DNA of 36,213 bases. It comes from Branchiostoma floridae (lineage: Eukaryota > Chordata > Leptocardii > Amphioxiformes > Branchiostomatidae). A program made the translations under genes and the position numbers. The notes below the pieces were generated by a model. It had not been told where the DNA came from, made no database searches, and saw only the letters and a program-made list of their open reading frames with translations. Location of the stretch: positions 2,642,828 to 2,679,040 of the forward strand of contig NC_049987.1 of the NCBI RefSeq assembly GCF_000003815.2, in the 5' to 3' direction. Shown here one piece after another: positions 19,018 through 28,641 of this stretch (position 1 is its first letter; each line of letters starts with the position of its first letter).

Positions 19018-21242
19018 TTAATTTCCATCATGAGTACCCGTCTCACTACTGGGCGAGGTGGCAGGCTCGTAGCTGTTGGCCACAGGGGACTCTGCAGAGT
19101 TGCAGACTGCCTCGTTCAGGACATGCTGGTCATATGTGCTGGACAGGGTGTGCTCTTGGTCAGTGGCCAGGGCAGGGGAGTTGTAACAAGGTGCCCCGAG
19201 GAAACGCTGAGCGACCTCTCTAGGGTCATGCTGGTCATATGTGCTGGACAGGGCACGATCTTGGTCGGTGGCCAGGGCAGGGGAGTTGTAACAACGTGCC
19301 TTGCGGGAACGCTCATCGGCGTTAGCATCCTCAGGCTGGTAAGCAGAGGACTGGGTGGCGCCCGGGTCGGGGAGAACGGATGGGTGCTGGTAGCAGATTT
19401 GGTCGGACACGTTAGAATTTCCGGCGGGAGTATTTTCGTATCTACCACGCTGCTGGTAGGCAGAGGACTGGGTAGCGCCAGGGTTGGGAAGAATGGCAGG
19501 ATGCTGGTAGCACTTTTTGCCAGACTTGTCGCGACCATTTGGGCCATACGCAGCCAAGACGGCGCCTTCCCTGCTCGGTGACTGACGAGGGCGCTCGGTG
19601 CTGTACGGGCGGGACGGCACAGGGTGTGTCTGCGAGCCGGCATAGCCTGAGTACGCTGCGCAAAGCTTCGCCTGTCCGTACGGGGCGGTTTCTGACTGAG
19701 AAGAACCGACCCTCTGCAAGTCAGGGTGATTCGCAAAACCGCCCTCAGCGTAGGGGCTGATGACTGAATCTGAATCGTTCAAGCTCGCGTGGTCGTCGAA
19801 ACGCCCCTCTGCGTAAGGACTTATCACTGACTGGTCCAGGTGTCCATCATCTCCAAGAGGCCACCTGGAGCAGCCAGCGATCGGGTTGCCATTGCGGAAT
19901 GGACCTGCGTCGTTGCCTGGGACTTTACGACTGAGCCTACGCCAGATGTACATGGCACATACCCCACCCCCCATCACGGCAAGGGGAGACAATAGGCCTA
20001 TGAATGCCCACAAGAAGTACTGCTTCAGATCTATATAGCCATCATCGCTCGCGCTTGTGGACAGTGGTGTGGTTCTGATATCTGTGAGCAGCAGTGTGGT
20101 GCTGATGATGGCTGAGAATGGTGTCGTGTTAATGAGTGAGAGCTCTGTGGCTTGGGGTATGCTATGCCAGAATGTGCGCGGTCGTTTGCCATGAAGACGG
20201 CAGTGTGGGAGCCAGTTTCAGAAGAGGCGGTACATGTGGTGTTCCCGAAGGCCAAGGGCTCGGCGGTCTCTAGCCAAAATGTGAAGCTGGACTTCCCCAT
20301 GTAGTTAGAACACAGGCTATATTTTCCTGATCCCCCCAACAGGCCATCAGGTACCTCGCATTTCACCCAGCCCTCGGCCTTCAGGTTGGTCAACACTTTC
20401 ATGGTTAGATTGCCTGTCGGCAGACTGTCGTGTATAGTCTTGCTTGTGTCGTGCGTTATGTTGACTGAGTGTTGCGTGTCATTGGGGAATGTACAGGTCA
20501 CTCGGGGCAAGTCCTCCCAGTACACGTCGCCAACGGCTGTGTACGTGTACCTGCGCGAAGCGCAGCGTTCGACATTCAAGATCTGCACCAGTGGTGGCGG
20601 GCAGGGCAGTGATGTGAGATTGACTGGCGCGGGAGAATTTGGTTTCAGTGTCGAGCCGGGACAAGTTGTCGCGGAGAGAACTTGTTTTGCCGAGATGAAC
20701 CGCTGTTTGAACCTGAGGGTGCTCCCTTTGTGTTCGTACAGCCAACCATTCGCACAGGTACAGCGGGGTGGGTTATCCAATACGACACGCGCAAACCTCA
20801 GCATCCTGCCTTCCAACGCAATGGTGGCAATGATATTCCCACGCAACACGATACTAGCTGGAAATGCCGTTTCAAACCAACCTCCAGAGAGGAAGGTCAG
20901 GCTGTTTCTCGCCAGATTGAGGATGTGCAAACGCGTGTTTGAGTGGAACGCGCCGGTAGCGATGTGGGAGATTGTGTTACCCTCCAGGATCAGGTACCCC
21001 AACCGCTCAAGACCGAGGAATATCCCCGCGCCGATCTCTCTCAGTTTGTTCTCAACAGCGAGGACATGTTCTACGGACTTGATCGCCTGCAGGGTCCCGG
21101 GTGGTACGTTAGAGATACGATTGGCACTTACGTCAAGCGACCACGGCTGCACTCCCCGGAACGTGTCAGGAGACAGAGTTAGGATCTGGTTGTCCACAAG
21201 GATGAGGAAGGACAAGCTGGGCAACCCACCAAAGCAGCCCTC
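19018..21242 (-). CDS. LRR-B exon 2: LRRs, LRRCT, TM and Tyr-rich tail
   Basis: The exon opens after TACTGCAG. The upstream frame runs from 21242 to a stop at 20031-20033; the downstream frame is open from 20217 to the TAA at 19018-19020. The downstream frame between them reads as an S/T-rich stalk (SLINTTPFSAIISTTLLLTD) leading straight into the TM, while the upstream frame there reads as His/Ser-rich nonsense. The switch therefore lies near 20150-20210. One missing base (or two extra) would restore it; a CCCC run (minus strand) at 20154-20157 is a candidate. Assembly error is more likely than a true pseudogene, since the rest is clean. Confidence 0.8.
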
Positions 21243-23872
21243 CTGCAGTAGGGCATATATGATACATCTGTACAATAATAATATATGATAAGATTCACTT
21301 TATTTGTTTCTACTTTTGTATTGACATCTATTGGATATTAGTTGTATTTATGTTATGATTGTGTCGGTATGATGGCCTTGAAAAATGTCGGATACAGTAG
21401 GCACGTCGTGCACGTTTGATGTATAGCCGGTCTAAGCACCCTTCAGTGCAATACATTACTAACGAGCTTCAAATTAAAAGCAATGGCAAAAGAAGTTCAA
21501 TCTGAGGATGCCCAAACCTATATCACGGTGGTCTAAAACAGCCTCAAAAATCCCCATTGCCATGTGAATAGGCCGCGCCCACTATTATCACGCCTCATGC
21601 CAACTCGGACGTACCGGGCAGACCAAGGATCGGTACAAATATTTCTCAACATAACATGCGATCTGACAATCGTACCGCAAATATAAAATATAGAGCTATT
21701 TAAGAAATGTGTTGATTCTGAGACTATGCTAAAATCAACAGTTGACATGTTAACGCTACGTCCAACCGCAACAAATGCGTGGCATGCACTGAGGTCACTC
21801 TCGGCCGTTGAACTTTGAACTAACAAAACTCAAATCTTTCATTTACGTGTAAAACAGTACCTTACTATATTATCTAACTTTCTAGCCTGGGAAAATACGG
21901 CTACGTTCTCATATTTTGGGTGTCTAGATGATTTAAGCTTATTTTACTAATTTTGAGGTACGTTTTCTCCCATATTCCTTTTCGGTAAGAACGTACGCGC
22001 CTCCGACCAGATTCAAAATGGCGGCGACTCAGCGAGCTCTCTGTCGTTGTTGTTTTCATCAAATTTCATTTTGTTAAACTCCAGATATAGCCCAAAATAT
22101 GAAATGTACAGTTTATTCAGCATTTCCTCGTGGAAAAGTTCAAATGTTTGTGGCGTATAATGAGGCTGGCGGTTTAGAACAAACGGGCTTATTAGCGCCC
22201 CTTTGTTCAAAAATTCAATCATATTCAAATAAGATGGCCAAGCGGTCATTGTATTCGTCCAGCTTGCCAAACGTGGTAATTAGGCGCGATTTTCAACTTG
22301 TGAACGAGTTCGAGATGCTACAACAGCCCTACCTTCCCAGTTTGTTCTTCACTCAAGTTGTGACAAGATGCGGGAGCGCTCGAGAGACGCGGTTTGAGGT
22401 TTGTGCCTCACCAGAATATAGGATTGGGTAAGTGCTTATGTTTCATTGTTTTCTACACACGCTAGGTTTATAACTCAGTACTGTTAACTAGGTTAGTTGT
22501 TTTGTATATACTCACAATCACGTACTCGTATATAGAAGCCTGGTCTCTCAGACACCATGCATATAGTATGATAGTTTTGATACCGTTCTAAACTGTTTTC
22601 TTTTAGAAGTATTGTAACCACACTGAAGCTGATACCATAATATGTCCATATTGTTTGAGAATTATTCTAACCATACTGAAGCTAATACTATTGTCCTCAC
22701 AAGATTTACTGAGCCAAACTCTTCTGATATTTTACCTGTTTTGTTTTGTTTGAGAATTATTCTAACCATACTCATCAAATTTAAGAAATGCTCACGATTG
22801 CAAATGTCTAATGATTTTAGATTCGGATGATGTATTTTGTAAGCATCATGGCCCTTTTCACATTTCCAAAATCTCTGTTTGTATATGCAAAAGTCCATCT
22901 AGACCTTGGAATATAAGCAATCTATGTGACTATGAGGCCACGTTGATTTCATTAGAAATATGGATTCGTACATTTTTCATATAGAATTTACAACATGAAT
23001 AAAAACGTTCATTCAATCATTTATTTATTTTACCAGGGAGAAAACACTCTCAGGCTACTGCCTGCTTTCCACATAAACATACATAAACATACAATATGAT
23101 TTGGAAATACACTGAAATTAACATAGGAAAAAGGTAGCAGTACTATTTCAGTCCGTAACATGTTTTTTTTGTTGACACAGCGCGGATGTTATCCATATAA
23201 TCAAATCAACATGGCCTGAATGGTATCATGATAAACTAAACTAAACATGTTCGTAAACCTCACTTTTAGAAGTGTCAGGTTGTTCTCCAACGGCAGCCGT
23301 TGTTTGAGACCTTCCATCTCAGCAAACGTGCCGTTCCTCAGAGTCTGGACATTGCTCCGCCAGATGACCAGGGTAGACACCTGTGGCAACTCAGCAAACG
23401 CCCCTCCCTCTATCTCCGTTATGTTACAACCCACAAACCACAGCCTGCAATCTCTACCACAGGGGATCTGAGAGAGGACCTCTGCCTTTTCGGTATCAAG
23501 CTTACCGATGTCGTTGTCAACGATCATGATGTTGGTTCTGGCTAGTGGTGGAGAAGAGTTCTGAGTGGGACCCCCCTGGGTAGGCCTTGGTTCATTTGAG
23601 CAGACCTGACAGGATTGGAACACCTGACTCAAAGTAACGGTTCGAAATGGGCCGTTGTACACGCCTACTTCCTGGGGGTACCTGGTCCACTTGTGCCGGT
23701 ACGCTCCAATGTCATATCGGTACTCACGACCATCACTACGGCTGTCACCTACACCACACTTCGCCACGGACACTTTACGACAATTTTGCCAGGTACCGGC
23801 GTCTATGCGTGGTGACACTAGAAACTGCATAAGCAGCAACAATACGACCTTTGTCATCACCTTCATCGCCAT
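19018..23872 (-). CDS. LRR transmembrane receptor with tyrosine-repeat tail (LRR-B), two exons
   Basis: Exon 1 is 23872-23264 and exon 2 is 21242-19018, with a phase-0 GT-AG intron (donor AAAA|GTGAGG, acceptor CTGCAG|GAG). Joining gives an unbroken LRR across the splice (LPLENNLTLLK + EGCFGGLPSL), strong evidence for the model. Order, for ~944 residues: signal peptide 1-25; Cys-containing N-terminal region; LRRs ~140-355; LRRCT cap ~358-417 (CTCANGW, then two further Cys); a Cys-containing extracellular region ~420-560 that could be Ig-like; an S/T-rich stalk; TM ~610-635 (LWAFIGLLSPLAVMGG); and a tail with 17 Tyr. One frame change is needed between 20217 and 20034. This is a surface receptor, probably signalling through tyrosine phosphorylation (inference). 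Amphioxus genomes are known for many LRR and LRR-Ig receptors; the ligand is unknown. Confidence 0.85.
22013..22431 (+). other. possible first exon of an antisense nested gene
   Basis: TTCAAAATGGCGGCGACTCA at 22011-22030 resembles the YY1-type AAnATGGCGGC element often found at metazoan transcription starts. It begins a 19-codon frame that stops before a second ATG (22099). From there a 110-codon frame runs to GGATTGG|GTAAGT near 22426, a full consensus 5' splice site. No downstream plus-strand exon is recognised and the protein has no known domain. A competing minus frame (22270-22013) also exists. It may be a nested gene, an uncharacterised transposon, or chance. Confidence 0.3.
23000..23095 (-). 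mobile_element. possible LINE 3' tail
   Basis: On the minus strand, GCCTGAGAGTGTTTTCTCCC and TGGTAAAATAAATAAATGAT are followed by TGAATGAACG, i.e. a short conserved tail ending in tetranucleotide repeats. That is the usual form of CR1/L2-like 3' ends. No coding part is present. Confidence 0.35.
23264..23872 (-). CDS. LRR-B exon 1: signal peptide to first LRRs
   Basis: 203 codons, ending exactly at a codon boundary before GTGAGG. The start ATG at 23872 has A at -3 and G at +4 and leads into MAMKVMTKVVLLLLMQFLVS, a signal peptide. The middle is Cys- and Tyr-rich with no named domain. Repeats of LRR type begin after CGRDCRLWFVGC. Reading on past the donor gives 20 non-LRR residues, which supports the splice. 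Confidence 0.85.
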
Positions 23873-24287
23873 GATTGAACGTTAACCCACGTTTGATATC
23901 AATAGGCTGCACCAAAAGGATGTACATTACCATATACCCCTTACCACAATATTTTCAAAAGTGTTACTTTTAGTGGAGTCTGTCCGAGCCCGGACAGCAC
24001 AGAGTGTAGCTGTGTTCTTTACCGTGGCGCAGCAGCGCTCTAGTCCCACATTTTAAGGCCACAGCAAGTAAATTCTATGCATGGCATCCTCTACATACTC
24101 CACATTTAATGAGAAACCATAAACGTTGTAACAAGAATTCAAGGGACAAAAATTATCACAGCCAACAAGTCTTTATTCCTGCATTGAAGAAATGTGGTAG
24201 ATCAGTACCATTTATCTAGTTGGCAACTACAATCACGGACACGACCTTGGTGCTAATTTTACTATTGAACTAGTTTTATATAGTAAG
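23873..24287. promoter_or_regulatory. 5' flank of LRR-B
   Basis: This should contain the promoter. A perfect 7-bp hairpin CTGTCCG-AGCC-CGGACAG occurs near 23980-23998, within a locally GC-rich patch (23975-24060). The element TATATGG on the minus strand near 23930-23936 is a weak TATA candidate ~60 bp upstream of the ATG. None of these is proven. Confidence 0.3.
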
Positions 24288-24352
24288 GTTTTTTTTGCAC
24301 AACCAGGAGTACTTACTTCCAACGTTTCGATGTCTATCAGACACAATAATTA
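24288..24352 (-). mobile_element. fragment of interspersed repeat, Penelope-like motif
   Basis: On the minus strand, TGTGTCTGATAGACATCGAA, ACGTTGGAAGTAAGTACTCC and TGGTTGTGCAAAAAAAACC. The small stem GTCT(GAT)AGAC followed by CGAAACGTT occurs in many Penelope-like element termini (from general knowledge). The same motif type appears in the arms of the palindrome at 10881-11120. Only ~65 bp is left. Confidence 0.4.
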
Positions 24353-24935
24353 GGGTAGAATGACTGGAAACTACTTCTTTTAGCGATATACCACACAATT
24401 TCTCATTTTTGAAATTTTCTTCTCATGCTCACCATCTCCGGGGAAAGGGGAGGGGAAAGACTTTTTAAAAAATCAGTGGGCTTTAAAGAGCGTCATCCAT
24501 AAAATTGTCTTGCTACGGCCTTACCACACAGCTTGCCACAGGTGTTGATTAATTAAGTTTTCAGGCTGTTGTGTGGCAACGAAGGCGTCGGGAATAAACA
24601 GAGGCATTCTTAGGCAAAAGATATTTACCACATTTGTTCTCTCGAGTATAAGTCTGAATCAGAAAACGCAAAACGTGTTAGGCCAAGTGTATTTGGTAAA
24701 GAAAATATGCACTTTTATAGTTGATAACCTGACTAAAGAGGTATTTCCTTTGACAGGCGCTTCCTAAAGTATGAGCAGTGAAGTAAAACGAAGGTTTCTA
24801 ATTTATCATTCCATCTACCGATCTGGTAGATAACTAGATCTCGGGACAACAACTGTTAAATGCAAGCTGTATATATCTGTAACAATACTTCTCATTCTCC
24901 GTTAATATTTCCTTCAGGCGGAAAACTAATCAAAT
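24353..24935. other. intergenic, no gene seen
   Basis: No credible ORF (24573-24767 has no domain) and no clear repeat. Confidence 0.4.
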
Positions 24936-25972
24936 AACTAGAGTTCGGCGACCTCATACCTACATGAATATTTAGGGATTTTGTAAATTTCATGCAATTG
25001 ACTAACAAATTAACATAATTTACGCATGGTGTTGTTCATCATTGACTAACGTACACATGTCACAATTATAAAGTTCCCATCATTAATCATAAAGCGGTTT
25101 TGCAATTTTTACATGGATTATGCAAATGAGTTCCTCATTACCATATTTGGTATCTGCTTATATTCCACCTATCATAATTACCAAGTCTTAAATTTATTGA
25201 AGTCCAGTTATTGAAAACAATGGAATTATACAGTTTCCTCATTAATTATGCAAATTAAGTCCTCATTTGCTTAACATGCATATCATTATGAACATCTTTG
25301 CCCATGCTACCTGCATGCCTAAAATGATGCCAATCAGTCAATTCTTTATGCAATTATCTTCTTTGGAATGTCTTGACAAAAACGCCCCTGCAGTTCCAAA
25401 ATTAAATGTTAGGGGGCTGAAACCTGCTCCACTTTGTCATGATACTGCAAGCTATCTACCACCTAAATGTCAAGACCATATCACGTCCGGAACAAGACAT
25501 ACATAGAAAAAGCTGCTATGATAGAATATTCTCATTAATTATGCAAATGTACTCCTATTTTGCATAATTAGTATTTCATTTTGTACAACATTGTCTAAGG
25601 TATCTACATACCAAAAATCATGAAAATCCGTTGTTCCCTTCTTGAGTTATCGTCTTCAAAAGTTTTTGACAAAAATGCCCCTGCTATCCCAAAACTAGCC
25701 GCTAGGGGGCCCAAACTTATGTCACTTCTTCCTGAGCACAAGAGCTATCTAACGCCTATACATCGTGACCATAGCTTGTTCAGAACACGAGATAGCAAAA
25801 CCGGAAGTTGCGATGCAGTACCAAGGGAAGCCGCTAGGGGGCCCAAAATCTAATCATATCCAGCTTTCATAACACACTACCAACACACTAAGTATGAAAC
25901 TAATTCACCTAACCGTTCTTGAGTTATCTTGTTTACACACAGACATACACACACACAGACAAACAAAGGGTA
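24936..25972 (+). mobile_element. 1.04-kb interspersed element, copy 1 of a head-to-tail dimer
   Basis: Starts AACTAGAGTTCGGCGACCTC and ends in a degenerate ACACAGAC run (25935-25968). It aligns along its length with 25973-27033 at an offset of about 1037 bp. Within the unit there are two related halves, each with TGACAAAAAxGCCCCTGC, a CTAGGGGGC-type block and GAGTTATC-type blocks. The segment AAAATCCGTTGTTCCCTTCT and TTGAGTTATC belongs to a repeat style common in marine invertebrate genomes. No transposase or RT. Small plus frames at 25267-25506 and 25620-25853 recur in both halves. Confidence 0.8.
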
Positions 25973-27033
25973 AACTAGAGTTCGGCGACCACATACCTCC
26001 ATGAAAATTTAGAGCTTTCGTAAGTTTCATGCAATTGACTAACAAATTAACATAATTCATGCATGCTGTTGTTCAGCTTTGACTAACCTACACGTCACAA
26101 TTATAAAATTCCCATTATTAATGATAAAGTGGTTTTGCAATGTTTACATAAATTATGCAAATAAGTTCCTCATTACCATATTTGGTATCTGCATATATAC
26201 CACCTATCATAATTAACATGTGTTACATGTATTGAGGTCCAGTTATCGAAAACAATGGAACTATACAATTTCCTCATTAACAATGTAAATTAAGTCCTCA
26301 TTTGCATAACATGTTTTTTTATTAGAAACATCTTCGCCTAAGCTACCTGCATGCCTAAAATGCAGGCAATCCGTCGTTCCTTTCTGCAGTTATCCTCTTT
26401 GGAGTGTCTTGACAAAATCACCCCTGCAATTCCACAACTAAATGTTAGGGGGCTAAACCTAGCCCCACTTGTTTATGGCACTAAAAGTTATCTACCACCA
26501 AAATGTCAAGACCATAGCAAGTCTGGAACAAGAGATACATTTAAAAAACTGCTATGATAGAATATTCTCACTAATTATGCAAATACACTTCTATTTTGCA
26601 TAATTAGTATTTCATCTTGTAAAACATTGTCTAGGGTACCTACATACCAAGAATGATGAAAATCCGTTGTTCCCTTCTTGAGTTATCCTCGTCAGAAGTT
26701 TTTGATGAAAATACCCCTGCTTTCCCAAAACTAGCCGCTAGGGGGCCCAAACTTATATCACTCTTTCCTGAGCGCAAGAGCTATCTTACACCTTAAAATC
26801 GTGACCATAGAATGTTCAGAACACCGAGATAGCAAAACCGGAAGTTGCGCTGCAGTACCAAGGGAAGCTGCTAGGGGGTCCAAAATCTAATCATTTCCAG
26901 CTTTTGTCACACACTACCAACACACCAAGTATGAAACCAATTCACCCAGCCGTTCTTGAGTTATCTTGTTTACACACAGACAGACACACAGACACACAGG
27001 TAAATATAACCTCCATGACATTTCATGGAGGTA
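25973..27033 (+). mobile_element. 1.04-kb interspersed element, copy 2 of the dimer
   Basis: Begins AACTAGAGTTCGGCGACCAC then ATACCTCCATGAAAATTTAG, and ends ACCTCCATGACATTTCATGG plus AGGT. The terminal TTTCATGGAGGT is the inverse of ACCTCCATGAAA near the start, so the complete unit has short inverted ends. Only copy 2 keeps this 3' palindrome; copy 1 ends in the ACACAGAC run, as if a junction had been removed by unequal exchange or insertion into a resident copy. Confidence 0.8.
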
Positions 27034-27240
27034 ATAATGCTATATGTACTGTTTGTATATAATAAAAGCTTGCCAGAATAACGCGTACGACACTGAACTA
27101 TTAAATCTATTGCAGTTGCAGTTGCAGGCGACACTAATGATCCATGAGGATGAAGCGTGTGTGAAATTAGAAAACTACAGCTCTAGTAAGAATTGCCAGG
27201 CGACGTTTTCGATGTATGAGCAAAAAGGTGTTATGGCATA
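27034..27240 (+). repeat. dispersed repeat fragment (second copy of 11685 family)
   Basis: GGCGACACTAATGATCCATG, AGGATGAAGCGTGTGTGAAA and AACTACAGCTCTAGTAAGAA correspond to blocks at 11385-11405 and 11690-11745. Class unknown. Confidence 0.45.
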
Positions 27241-27378
27241 TGGTCTTGTACTTCTGGTTAAAGATATGCACTCTGCTTGAAGATACAATCAGACCAGTTT
27301 CTCTCACACGATAAAGCGACTTGTCTTTGGCCCTGAACGCTATGCAAATAAACAAGAAAACGCAGACAACCACAACAC

Positions 27379-27442
27379 ACACACACAAACACACACATAT
27401 ATATATATACACACACACACACATACACACACACACACGCAC
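27379..27442 (+). repeat. (CA)n with (TA)n core
   Basis: ACACACAAACACACACATAT, ATATATATACACACACACAC and on; further short CA blocks at 27528-27558. Confidence 0.9.
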
Positions 27443-27627
27443 ACGGGGATCCATATGAATTAAATTTCCCGGATGACAGATATTTGCAGTCCTAGGAAAA
27501 ATTCACACTTTTGATCCACGAAAATTGAACACACACAGTCACACACACGGGTACACAGGTGAACCCAAATACTCTTATCTGGCCTTTAACCTCATTACAA
27601 CCCTTGTCTTCGCTAGCGAAGAAAAGT

Positions 27628-27652
27628 CGAGAGAGAGAGAGAGAGAGAGAGG
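27628..27652 (+). repeat. (GA)n microsatellite
   Basis: About 25 bp of perfect GA dinucleotides. Confidence 0.9.
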
Positions 27653-28008
27653 AAAGAAGCAATGTCATTCTGTAAAAGTGTTCACATCTAATTACAATGT
27701 ATCTTTTATCTTTTTGAGTTTGGTATTACATGGATAAAGCAAGAATTTGATGGATTTTTGCATTAACACGCGAGCAATGATATACTCATTTTTCACCGAC
27801 TTGTGACTGTGATTCAGATGACAACAAAGCTATAATAATCTTATTTTACATAGCATTTAATACAGATTTATATTACTGTACTTTGCCCTGTATATCAGAC
27901 CTGCATGACATTTCATCCAACGGCTAAAATTGGGGTGCTAACAGCCTGGCATAGCGTAATGATTATTAACTGTAATATAATCACAATAATCACGATCACA
28001 ATAGAGAC
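27653..28008. other. intergenic 3' of the SLC5 gene, no gene seen
   Basis: AT-rich; nothing beyond a stretch near 27950-27975 that resembles 11790-11815. Confidence 0.4.
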
Positions 28009-28009
28009 A

Positions 28010-28015
28010 TTTATT
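28010..28015 (-). terminator. candidate polyadenylation signal of the SLC5 gene
   Basis: AATAAA on the minus strand (TTTATT on plus), ~440 bp beyond the stop at 28451. It is a candidate only; other AT-rich signals exist. Confidence 0.35.
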
Positions 28016-28450
28016 CAGCTTCGTAATCTGGTGCAAAGTAAGCAATTGAATACATCTTTCTCACGTGTCGGCCATGATAGATCCATAACGAGGTCAATGA
28101 GACAAAAATACAAAACGTATTTCTAAAATCAGCTGCCATTTTTTTTTCCCCAAAACCTCACAAATGTTCATAATATAAGATCAAATAATAAAAACTGTAG
28201 ATAGTGTTATACGCAGAAAGATGTAGCAATTTAGAGTAGCATTAGACTGATCTCATAGTCCCGTAAGTGATAAAATCATAAGAATGCAAATATTTGACGA
28301 ACATATGGTCATTCTCTTCCTGGTCGATTTCCTAATTGCCATGCTGATTATGATAGACAGTCTTTTGTTTGCCACATTAACCTCGGTTTTGATGTATCAT
28401 GGCCGCCGCGTGAGACAGGTGTATTATTCGACATCCTGAGATCGTTGTCA

Positions 28451-28641
28451 TCACGCGTAGAAGGCCCACAGGAACACACCCACACACATAATGATGACGG
28501 CATTGATGTTGAGGATGAGACGAGATCGAGGCTTCTCGTCAATGGAGATGCTGATATCTGGTTCTGGGAGAGCTGATTGGTCCTTCTGGCTGATGCCGCA
28601 CAGCCAATCAAAACATCGTTCGCACAGGGGAAGCGCTTCAA
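28451..28641 (-). CDS. SLC5 last exon: FDWLCG and final helix
   Basis: Acceptor ACCTTACAG|TTGAAG; phase 1 in; 62 residues then TGA at 28451-28453. Contains CFDWLCGIS, matching the conserved loop element before the C-terminal helix, and [17 protein letters not shown] at the C-terminus. The other open frame here (28665-28348) is out of phase and is a shadow. Confidence 0.9.

Larger units (their letters stand above)
21243..23263 (-). other. LRR-B intron
   Basis: 2021 bp with GT-AG ends (GTGAGG ... CTGCAG). It carries a CG-rich patch and an open frame ending at a consensus donor on the opposite strand (22013-22426), a short direct repeat (TTGTTTGAGAATTATTCTAA at 22651 and 22747), and a LINE-like tail at 23000-23095. 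Confidence 0.75.

Noticed and set aside
19012-19581. 189-codon plus-strand frame
   Set aside because: Antisense to the repeated tail of LRR-B; its Val/Gly-rich repetitiveness mirrors the tail repeats.
20386-21288. 300-codon plus-strand open frame
   Set aside because: It is exactly antisense to the LRR/LRRCT exon of LRR-B, has no domain of its own, and follows from codon bias of the real gene.
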